A stretch of 7,733 nucleotides of DNA from an uncultured Spongiibacteraceae bacterium (GTDB taxonomy: Bacteria; Pseudomonadota; Gammaproteobacteria; Pseudomonadales; Dasaniaceae). Each line of letters opens with the position of its first letter. Within the stretch, counting starts at the first letter, position 1. The notes below the pieces were generated by a model that worked only from the letters and a program-made list of their open reading frames with translations, did no database searches and had not been told where the DNA came from. The translations under genes were made by a program, and so were the position numbers. Below are positions 1-5,288 of this stretch, piece by piece. The stretch is from assembly GCA_937969395.1 (NCBI GenBank), contig CALBVI010000390.1:1-7733 (forward strand), given 5' to 3'.

Positions 1-559
1 AGACGATGGGTTGATGGTGATGACTCTTATCACGAATAATGAAATCGCCTTTTTTATAAAGACCACTTTCATCGGAAAAACTACCTTTCAATACCATCGT
101 ATATTCATCATTAGTATGGGTATGGCGGCCGATTTTAGCACCAGGTTTAATTCGTAGTAGCTCAACATTGGCGCCATTAGTATCGGTGCATAATGTTGCT
201 GTACGAACGGAAAGCGAAACGGCTTTCCATTTAAGTGACTCGTAGTCCTCAGGAATAAACTGCTGTAGACAGCGAGGTATTTGAGAGTTGCGGCGAGTAA
301 CTTGTTTGTCGACTGCTGGCTCCTGCTCGGTAGACTGGTGTTTAAGCTTATCTAATACCGATGCTTTCAGGCTATCTGGAGTTTTCACCGGATCTAACGA
401 TTCAAATACCGATGCGCCCATACTGGTCAGGCGCTTTATATTTGTTTGACAGCTGGCGCAGTTTTCTATGTGCGTAGAAACGCAGAGTGCATGACTTAGC
501 TGCAGTGTGCCGGCAGAAAATTGCACAAGCAATTCACTTTCTGGGTGATGGCGAATCAT
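1..559 (-). CDS. chrR: ChrR-type zinc-binding cupin anti-sigma factor (3' end cut off by window edge)
   Basis: Cytoplasmic anti-sigma factor expected to hold the neighbouring ECF sigma factor inactive and release it under singlet oxygen or organic peroxide stress, as known for Rhodobacter sphaeroides ChrR. I translated 186 codons from the ATG at 559. The N-terminal anti-sigma domain has the zinc-ligand pattern His5, His30-x3-Cys34-x2-Cys37, with the same spacing as the R. sphaeroides protein. After a polar linker (about residues 60-95), a cupin domain carries His146-x-His148-x3-Glu152 and a later His cluster at 180-182, matching the second metal site of ChrR. Reading continues off the left edge, so the C-terminus is missing. 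The start is set by a strong AAAGGAGG Shine-Dalgarno 9 nt upstream, inside the end of the sigma gene. Only 2 nt separate the sigma stop from this start, so translational coupling is likely. Identification is confident; the inducing signal in this organism is inferred. Confidence 0.95.
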   Translation of the reverse strand, partial: MIRHHPESELLVQFSAGTLQLSHALCVSTHIENCASCQTNIKRLTSMGASVFESLDPVKTPDSLKASVLDKLKHQSTEQEPAVDKQVTRRNSQIPRCLQQFIPEDYESLKWKAVSLSVRTATLCTDTNGANVELLRIKPGAKIGRHTHTNDEYTMVLKGSFSDESGLYKKGDFIIRDKSHHHQPIV

Positions 560-561
560 GT

Positions 562-1146
562 TTAGTCGCCTCCTTTGTTAAACAATACTTCTAATTTCTG
601 TAGGGCTAGGCGGACGCGTGATTTTACGGTGCCTAATGGTAGATTTAGGTCATTTGATACTTCTTGATGACTTTTTCCTTCTAAATAAACTTTGGCAAGT
701 ACTTGAGATTGCTCTATGGGTAGTTGCTTTAAACCATTGTGAATTCTCAGCTCGGTTTTTTTCTGTTGTGTTGATTGAAAGGGGTCAGGCCCTTCATCTT
801 CCATTTGATTAAATATTTCGGTGGGGTCAATGTCGGTACAAAAGCGACCTACACGTCTTAAATAATCAATGCGACAGTTTCTAGCTAATACAAATATCCA
901 GGTGTTAACGTTAGCTTTCTCGGGGTGATAAGTATGGGCTTTGTTCCATACTTTAATCATCACTTCTTGGGCTAATTCATCTGCAATTAAAGACGCGCCA
1001 GGTTCACGAGCAAGGCTATAGGCTCTTAGCAATGGCGAGAAGTGATCGAATAGCTGTTCAAACGCATGGATATCACGTTGATTAGCTACTGCAGCCATTA
1101 AATCTCTTAGCTGTTGATGACGGTTGATAGCTTCTGCCGTATTCAT
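562..1146 (-). CDS. rpoE: ECF RNA polymerase sigma factor, RpoE/SigE group partnered with ChrR (ECF11-like)
   Basis: Alternative sigma factor of 194 residues that directs RNA polymerase to stress promoters when freed from ChrR. It is not the orthologue of E. coli RpoE. Region 2 spans about residues 26-98, with the helix ELAQEVMIKVWNKA followed by the conserved segment NTWIFVLARNCRIDYLRR (81-98) that recognises the -10 element. Region 4 spans about 133-187, with a helix-turn-helix around SHQEVSNDLNLPLGTVKSRV (159-178) for the -35 element. A variable acidic linker (about 104-127) separates them. Length is normal for the family. The immediately downstream chrR gene, 2 nt away, assigns it to the singlet-oxygen/organic-peroxide group. 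The CBS gene lies 58 bp upstream in the same direction, so the three genes probably share a transcript. Its Shine-Dalgarno is poor (only an AAGTAG-like stretch), consistent with low basal synthesis. Confidence 0.95.
   Translation of the reverse strand: MNTAEAINRHQQLRDLMAAVANQRDIHAFEQLFDHFSPLLRAYSLAREPGASLIADELAQEVMIKVWNKAHTYHPEKANVNTWIFVLARNCRIDYLRRVGRFCTDIDPTEIFNQMEDEGPDPFQSTQQKKTELRIHNGLKQLPIEQSQVLAKVYLEGKSHQEVSNDLNLPLGTVKSRVRLALQKLEVLFNKGGD
569..576 (-). promoter_or_regulatory. Strong ribosome binding site for chrR
   Basis: Read on the minus strand this is AAAGGAGG, a near-perfect match to the anti-Shine-Dalgarno sequence, ending 9 nt before the chrR ATG at 559 and lying within the last codons of the sigma gene. 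It fixes the chrR start. The sigma gene itself has no comparable site, so ChrR may be translated more efficiently than the sigma factor it must titrate; that consequence is inferred. Confidence 0.8.
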
Positions 1147-1161
1147 AAGTTTTACTACTTG

Positions 1162-1184
1162 GTTAAAACGGGTGTAGGTTTAAC
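1162..1184. repeat. Short inverted repeat in the sigma gene leader
   Basis: GTTAAA at 1162-1167 and TTTAAC at 1179-1184 are perfect reverse complements with an 11-nt spacer, ending 16 nt upstream of the sigma ATG in the 58-bp gap after the CBS gene. The arms are short and AT-rich. It could be an operator or a weak hairpin near the ribosome binding site, but it could also be chance. Confidence 0.3.
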
Positions 1185-1204
1185 TTTTTAGAGCTTGCTA
1201 GTTG

Positions 1205-1723
1205 TTAGCTTTTAAGCGCGACCATTTTTCGTAAAAAATCCATTGCGCTAACAACGCCAATCAAGCGATTGTTTTCAGTGATGAATATGCGGTGAATATT
1301 ATGTTTTACTAAAGCGGAGCATGCCTCAGATGCGCAGGCTGACACGTCAATTGAGTCAACGTCGTGGGTCATAATCGAATTTGCTGTGCAGTTTTCATTG
1401 GCCCTTTCTTTAATATGTTCAAGATCGTTTTTTGACAGGCTTCTACCATAGGGGCCGCAATAAAATTGAACAAGACGCTCCATCTCGGCATCGGTGGGTG
1501 TTTTACTTTCAAAACGTACAACATCAGATTGCGTGACCACACCAACTAATTCATCGTTAGAGGCAACAACTGGTGCACCACTAATATTATGCTTTACAAA
1601 AAAGCCAGCTAAACGCTTGATTGACCACCCTTCATATACCGTCAAAACGTTAGTCGACATAATATCTCTAATGTTTATGTTACTGATATCTTCAAGTACT
1701 GAGCCTTCAATTAAGTTATCCAT
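1205..1723 (-). CDS. Two-CBS-domain protein encoded upstream of the sigma factor
   Basis: Small soluble protein of 172 residues made of a CBS pair (Bateman module), a fold that usually binds adenosine-containing ligands such as AMP, ATP or S-adenosylmethionine and acts as a regulatory sensor. CBS1 covers about residues 19-72 (IMSTNVLTVYEGWSIKRLAG, then ISGAPVV and LVGVVTQSDVV). CBS2 covers about 116-168 (SIMTHDVDSIDVSA, then IHRIFITE and LIGVVSAMDFL). They are joined by a roughly 40-residue linker with an unusual FYCGPYGRSL segment. No catalytic, DNA-binding or membrane domain is fused. The start is supported by GGAG (minus strand, 1730-1733) 6 nt before the ATG. It is the first gene of the minus-strand unit, 58 bp before the sigma gene. 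The ligand and partner cannot be read from the sequence. A role in tuning the sigma-ChrR response is an inference from position only. Confidence 0.9.
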   Translation of the reverse strand: MDNLIEGSVLEDISNINIRDIMSTNVLTVYEGWSIKRLAGFFVKHNISGAPVVASNDELVGVVTQSDVVRFESKTPTDAEMERLVQFYCGPYGRSLSKNDLEHIKERANENCTANSIMTHDVDSIDVSACASEACSALVKHNIHRIFITENNRLIGVVSAMDFLRKMVALKS

Positions 1724-1748
1724 TAATCACTCCGAATTCCTAGTTAAG

Positions 1749-1880
1749 ATGAATGCTTTGTCTATTTAACAGTAGCTTATTTTTTAAACAGTATCAAAGA
1801 GGCAGTTTCCAGCTCCTTCACCTCAGTATTTTATCTATACGCAATAATGAGTGGCATGGATGACTAGATAAAGCATTGAT
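1749..1880. repeat. 15-bp inverted sequence pair spanning the divergent promoter region
   Basis: AGATAAAGCATTGAT at 1866-1880 (plus strand) and AGACAAAGCATTCAT on the minus strand at 1763-1749 match at 13 of 15 positions, including an uninterrupted 8-mer AAAGCATT. The copies face outward toward the two divergent units, with 102 bp between them. Such mirrored placement suggests a binding site for a shared regulator or matched promoter elements. The regulator is not identified, and chance similarity in AT-rich DNA cannot be excluded. Confidence 0.45.
1769..1797 (-). promoter_or_regulatory. Candidate promoter for the CBS-sigma-chrR unit
   Basis: On the minus strand TTGATA (1797-1792) and TACTGT (1774-1769) are separated by 17 bp, a reasonable housekeeping-type -35/-10 pair about 45 bp upstream of the CBS start codon. 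The -10 is a mediocre match to TATAAT. It is the best spacing-compatible pair I found in the minus-strand leader. Confidence 0.35.
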
Positions 1881-1905
1881 TAGCAATCTAATTACAGTAT
1901 TAAGG
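1876..1905 (+). promoter_or_regulatory. Candidate promoter for the plus-strand lipid-modification unit
   Basis: TTGATT (1876-1881) and TATTAA (1898-1903), 16 bp apart, form a sigma70-like pair 37 bp before the ATG at 1941. The same stretch can be read as TGATTA (1877-1882), an 18-bp spacer and TAAGG (1901-1905), which resembles the TGATCC/TAAGA type of element I recall for the Rhodobacter RpoE regulon, with mismatches. Which sigma factor uses it cannot be decided by eye. Confidence 0.4.
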
Positions 1906-1940
1906 CGTATAAAAGCCATAGCGATGATCTGGGTAAGAAA

Positions 1941-2369
1941 ATGAGTACTGAAATTGTAGAATTATTTAAGCGTTACTATACGGATTTGATGGCAGTGGAT
2001 TTGTGTCATCTGGATCAGTTATACGATGAAAACGTGCATTTTAAAGATCCAATCCATGAGATCAGAGGACTGGCCTCATTGCAGGATTACTTTATGGATT
2101 TGTGCGGCAATGTGAAGGAGTGTCGATTTGAGTTTCTCGACATATTGCAGTCCGATAATACAGCTTACATCAAATGGAATATGCATTACCGCCATCCAAA
2201 GCTGCAGGGAGGTCAATTGTTAACCCTTAAAGGCGTTAGTCAAATTCAATTTGATCAGCGTATTACCTACCACGAAGATGTCTATGATGTGGGCGCGATG
2301 ATTTATGAGCATTTACCGCTAATGGGCTTGGCAACTAAAGCCATCAAAAAACGTTTGATGGTTAGTTAA
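1941..2369 (+). CDS. NTF2-like / SnoaL-like small protein
   Basis: Soluble protein of 142 residues with the cone-shaped NTF2-like fold, a scaffold used by small isomerases, hydrolases and binding proteins. Visible family marks are an N-terminal helix (EIVELFKRYYTDLMAVDL), the FKDPIHEIRGLASLQDYF segment (34-51) where this fold starts its first strand and pocket, the strand AYIKWNMHY (75-83), a KGVSQIQF strand (97-104) and ITYHEDVYDVG (108-118). Members found beside ChrR-type sigma genes end with a short basic helix, as here (residues 131-140). Length is normal. The substrate and any catalytic residues are unknown, although Asp36 and the His/Asp group near 111-116 line the usual pocket. It is the first gene of the plus-strand unit, 14 nt before the dehydrogenase. 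A GGGTAAG stretch directly upstream is a weak ribosome site. Confidence 0.85.
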   Translation: MSTEIVELFKRYYTDLMAVDLCHLDQLYDENVHFKDPIHEIRGLASLQDYFMDLCGNVKECRFEFLDILQSDNTAYIKWNMHYRHPKLQGGQLLTLKGVSQIQFDQRITYHEDVYDVGAMIYEHLPLMGLATKAIKKRLMVS

Positions 2370-2383
2370 ATGGAGAGCAGGTA

Positions 2384-3154
2384 ATGAATGCGGCGATTTT
2401 TGATGAGACGATTTGGATTACAGGTGCCAGTACGGGCATTGGTAGAGCGTTAGCCGTTAAATTAGCAACGCAGGGCAATAAAGTTTTGATTAGCGCACGC
2501 AGCGAGCAGGGCTTGCAAACGTTAGCTGCCGAACATTCCAATACGATACCGATTGTCTTTGATGTGACTGATACATCTGCGCTCAATGGCGTTACCGAAC
2601 AACTGCAGTCACATACTGATCATCTTGACCGTGTGGTGATTAATGCCGGCAATTGCGAATATTTTGATATTGATCAGCCTGATTGGTCAATGATGCCGCG
2701 AATTATGGATGTTAATTTTAATGGCGCAATGAATACGCTAGCTATTGCTATGCCGTTTTTAAAGCATCGACCTGCAGGTGATTTTCAAAGCAAGCATCCA
2801 CATATTATCGCTGTGGCCTCATTGGCAACGGTATTACCTTTTAATCAAGCTGAAGCCTACGGTGCTTCAAAAGCAGCACTACAGTATTTTTTTGATGCTT
2901 TGCGTTTAGATTTAATCAAGCAGTCTATTGATGTCACAGTGATTAATCCGGGCTTTGTTAAAACCCCATTAACAGATAAAAACCATTTTCCTATGCCGTT
3001 TTTGATGGATGCGGATGTTGCTGCGGATCGTATGATAAAAGCTATCCAAAAGCGTCCTCGTCAGTATGACTTCCCCTTTCGTTTAAAAAGCTTAATGAGA
3101 TTGTTGTCATGGTTTCCTGGCTTGTGGGAAAAAATGATGAGTCGCCAATCATAA
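2384..3154 (+). CDS. Short-chain dehydrogenase/reductase (classical SDR)
   Basis: NAD(P)-dependent oxidoreductase of 256 residues. The Rossmann cofactor motif TGASTGIG is at 13-20, Arg39 at the end of the second strand favours NADPH, and the NAG motif is at 87-89. Asn111, Ser146, Tyr159 and Lys163 form the classical catalytic tetrad, seen in YGASK at 159-163. NPGFVKT at 188-194 is the usual nicotinamide-binding loop. A hydrophobic and basic C-terminal segment (from about 231, RLKSLMRLLSWFPGLWEKMM) may associate with membrane or lipid. The start is supported by GGAG 8 nt upstream. It follows the NTF2-like gene by 14 nt and is probably co-transcribed with it. The substrate cannot be inferred from sequence; a lipid-derived carbonyl or alcohol fits the neighbourhood but is inference. 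Confidence 0.93.
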   Translation: MNAAIFDETIWITGASTGIGRALAVKLATQGNKVLISARSEQGLQTLAAEHSNTIPIVFDVTDTSALNGVTEQLQSHTDHLDRVVINAGNCEYFDIDQPDWSMMPRIMDVNFNGAMNTLAIAMPFLKHRPAGDFQSKHPHIIAVASLATVLPFNQAEAYGASKAALQYFFDALRLDLIKQSIDVTVINPGFVKTPLTDKNHFPMPFLMDADVAADRMIKAIQKRPRQYDFPFRLKSLMRLLSWFPGLWEKMMSRQS

Positions 3155-3249
3155 TAAATTAGTTATCTGCAACTGTTGGAGTGTGTATAAATCGGTTATG
3201 AGTAAATTACTATGGGTAGAAAGTTAATGAAATTAATAGAGATTGCTAG

Positions 3250-4521
3250 ATGAAAATTGCCATAGTTGGTGCCGGCATTTCAGGTTTAACAGCAGCTTAC
3301 TTTTTGAATAGAAAGCACGATATTAGCGTTTTTGAAAGTCAGGCTGAAATTGGCGGCCATACAGCGACAAAAACTGTGAATTACCAAAACGTTGAGTATG
3401 CGGTTGATACTGGGTTTATTGTTTACAACGATTGGACTTATCCAAACTTCATTCGATTAATGAAAGAAATAGGTGTTGAATCTAAAAAAACAGAAATGAG
3501 CTTTAGCGTTAAATGTGAACAGTCAGGCTTAGAATATGGCGGCAATAATTTAAATACGCTATTTGCTCAGCGAAAAAATATGTTCAAAGCTGATTATTTG
3601 AAAATGCTGTATGACATTACGCGGTTCAACAAAGATGCCATTACTGATTTAGAAAGTGGTGTTATCGATAAAGCAATGACACTCAAAGAATATTTAAGTC
3701 AGAAAAATTATGGTGACAGCTTCGCCAATCAATATTTAATACCCATGGGTAGTGCTATCTGGTCTTCTTCAACGGACGATATGTTGGATTTCCCTGTTTT
3801 ATTTTTTATCCGATTTTTTAAAAACCATGGCTTATTAAGTGTTAATAATCGTCCGCAGTGGCGGGTAATACAAGGAGGCTCCAAGCAGTATTTAGAGCCG
3901 CTATCTGCAAGTTTTAAAGATAACATTCATGTTAATAGCCCAGTGACATCAATTAATCGCAGTAATGGCGGTGTTGAACTGCGGATAAATAATGGCGACA
4001 TACAACGTTTTGATCAAGTTGTTATTGCCTGTCATAGCGATCAGGCATTATCAATGCTTGCTGATAGCAATACTTTAGAGCAGACGTTATTAGAAGCTAT
4101 TCCCTATCAAAGTAATGAAGTCGTGCTTCACACAGACCATAGCTTGCTGCCAGAAAAAGAGTTGGCGTGGTCAAGTTGGAATTATTGGCTGCGCAAAGGA
4201 AAGCAAGAAAAAGCGGTGTTAACTTATGACATGAATATTCTGCAGGGTATCAAATCGCCTTGTACATTTTGCGTGACTCTCAATGCAACCGACGCAATTA
4301 ACCCTGAAAAAATACTAGGGCGTTATCGCTATAGCCATCCGGTGTTTTCATTAGATTCAATGAGAGCCGTTGAGCAATGGAGAAGTATTAATGGTGTTAA
4401 CAATACATGGTTCTGCGGCGCTTATTGGGCCAATGGTTTTCATGAAGATGGCGTTACTAGTGCGTTACGTGTAGCGCAATCATTAGGTTGTGGTTGGGTG
4501 GTCAATAGTGACAAGTCTTAA
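3250..4521 (+). CDS. FAD-dependent amine-oxidase-fold protein, fatty-acyl oxidase/desaturase-like
   Basis: Flavoprotein of 423 residues in the NAD(P)/FAD-binding amine oxidase superfamily. The dinucleotide fold is at the N-terminus: GAGISG at 7-12, the ribose-binding Glu29, then GGHTATKT at 35-42. Further signatures are DTGFIVYNDWTYPNF (53-67), IQGGSKQYLEPL (207-218) before the second FAD-binding strand region, and the C-terminal flavin-contact segment FCGAYWANGFHEDGVTSALR (388-407). No signal peptide or membrane span is evident. In Rhodobacter sphaeroides, a flavoprotein of this type in the RpoE-ChrR regulon takes part in converting methylated acyl chains toward furan fatty acids. I infer a similar lipid-directed oxidation but cannot prove it. 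AGAGA 7 nt upstream is a modest ribosome site. A 95-bp gap separates it from the dehydrogenase. Its end overlaps the DUF1365 gene by 14 nt, a sign of coupled expression. Confidence 0.92.
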   Translation: MKIAIVGAGISGLTAAYFLNRKHDISVFESQAEIGGHTATKTVNYQNVEYAVDTGFIVYNDWTYPNFIRLMKEIGVESKKTEMSFSVKCEQSGLEYGGNNLNTLFAQRKNMFKADYLKMLYDITRFNKDAITDLESGVIDKAMTLKEYLSQKNYGDSFANQYLIPMGSAIWSSSTDDMLDFPVLFFIRFFKNHGLLSVNNRPQWRVIQGGSKQYLEPLSASFKDNIHVNSPVTSINRSNGGVELRINNGDIQRFDQVVIACHSDQALSMLADSNTLEQTLLEAIPYQSNEVVLHTDHSLLPEKELAWSSWNYWLRKGKQEKAVLTYDMNILQGIKSPCTFCVTLNATDAINPEKILGRYRYSHPVFSLDSMRAVEQWRSINGVNNTWFCGAYWANGFHEDGVTSALRVAQSLGCGWVVNSDKS

Positions 4522-5248
4522 AAGCGCTATTTATACCGGCTGGGTTGGCCACCGTAGGTTTAGCCCTAAAAAACATCAGTTTCGTTATAAAGTTTTTATG
4601 ATGTTGATTGACCTGAGCGAGTTAGATCAAGTATTTGCAGGGTCATGGTTTTGGTCAACAAAAAAATGGGCGTTAGCGCGATATAAGCGTGACGACTTTT
4701 TCGGTGATAGTGCATTGCCTTTAGACACGGCAGTACGCCAACGGGTCGAAGAAGAGACCGGCGTTTATCCTCGTGGTCCGATTCGTTTATTAGCTAATTT
4801 GCGGTATTTCGGTTTTATCATGAATCCGATTAGTTGTTATTACTGCTTTGATGAAAAGGAAAATTTACAAGCAATAGTTGCTGAAGTGAATAATACCCCT
4901 TGGAATGAGCGTCATGGTTATGTATTGCCCTGTAAACCTAATAAGGATCAGCAAGAGATAATATTTTCCAAAGCGCTACATGTCTCACCCTTTAATCCAA
5001 TGAATATCGAATATCACTGGAAAAGTAATCTTCCAGCTGAAGACCTGCGTATACATATGCAGAACTATCGCGAAGGTAATATTGAATTTGATGCGTCGCT
5101 GGTATTAACGCGACAAGAAATAACAACTAGTCGATTGCGACGGTTGATTATTCAATACCCATTGATGACGTTAAAAGTGTTAATCGCTATTTATTGGGAG
5201 GCTGCGATTATTTTTTTTAAAAAAATGCCTGTTTATCTTCATAAGTGA
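4508..5248 (+). CDS. DUF1365 family protein
   Basis: Member of the DUF1365 family, which is nearly always found between a FAD oxidase-like gene and a CFA-type methyltransferase gene, as here. Recognisable blocks are SAIYTGWVGHRRFSPKKHQF at the N-terminus, the FGFIMNPISCYYCFD block (about 101-115), VAEVNNTPWNERHGYVL (124-140), LHVSPFNPMN (157-166) and a C-terminal hydrophobic and basic helix ending KKMPVYLHK. I prefer the GTG at 4508 (246 residues), because GGGTGG lies 6 nt upstream and the protein then begins just before the conserved SAIYxG motif. A GTG at 4490 would add six residues but has no spaced ribosome site. The gene overlaps the FAD gene by 14 nt. The biochemical role is uncertain; Rhodobacter relatives in the RpoE regulon are tied to furan fatty acid formation and ChrR turnover. 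A T8A7 run near the 3' end (5211-5225) is a potential slippage point. Confidence 0.9.
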   Translation: MTSLKSAIYTGWVGHRRFSPKKHQFRYKVFMMLIDLSELDQVFAGSWFWSTKKWALARYKRDDFFGDSALPLDTAVRQRVEEETGVYPRGPIRLLANLRYFGFIMNPISCYYCFDEKENLQAIVAEVNNTPWNERHGYVLPCKPNKDQQEIIFSKALHVSPFNPMNIEYHWKSNLPAEDLRIHMQNYREGNIEFDASLVLTRQEITTSRLRRLIIQYPLMTLKVLIAIYWEAAIIFFKKMPVYLHK

Positions 5249-5288
5249 AATAGCGGTAACTTAATGATTTATAGCTAAAGGTAAGGAA

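Noticed and set aside
618..812. Plus-strand open frame opposite the sigma gene
   Set aside because: It lies entirely antisense to a well-supported sigma factor and its translation resembles no protein family.
1161..1190. Rho-independent terminator read on the plus strand (inverted repeat followed by T run)
   Set aside because: The stem is only 6 bp and AT-rich, and no plus-strand gene ends there.
1494..1769. Plus-strand open frame opposite the CBS gene
   Set aside because: Antisense shadow of the CBS-domain gene, with no ribosome site or recognisable domain.
1724..1940. Small RNA, tRNA or riboswitch in the divergent region
   Set aside because: I saw no cloverleaf, conserved riboswitch core or terminator hairpin; only promoter-like and short repeat elements.
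2362..2586. Minus-strand open frame opposite the SDR start
   Set aside because: Antisense to the clear SDR Rossmann region; a composition artefact.
3729..3926. Minus-strand open frame inside the FAD gene
   Set aside because: Short antisense frame within a conserved flavoprotein, without independent support.
4490..4507. Upstream GTG at 4490 as the DUF1365 start
   Set aside because: It has no properly spaced ribosome site and extends beyond the conserved N-terminal motif, whereas the GTG at 4508 has GGGTGG 6 nt upstream.
5211..5225. T8A7 run as a programmed frameshift or intrinsic terminator
   Set aside because: The run is read in frame as Phe-Phe-Lys-Lys, does not fit the canonical X-XXY-YYZ slippery frame, and has no GC-rich stem next to it. 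It may be only a replication slippage hotspot.
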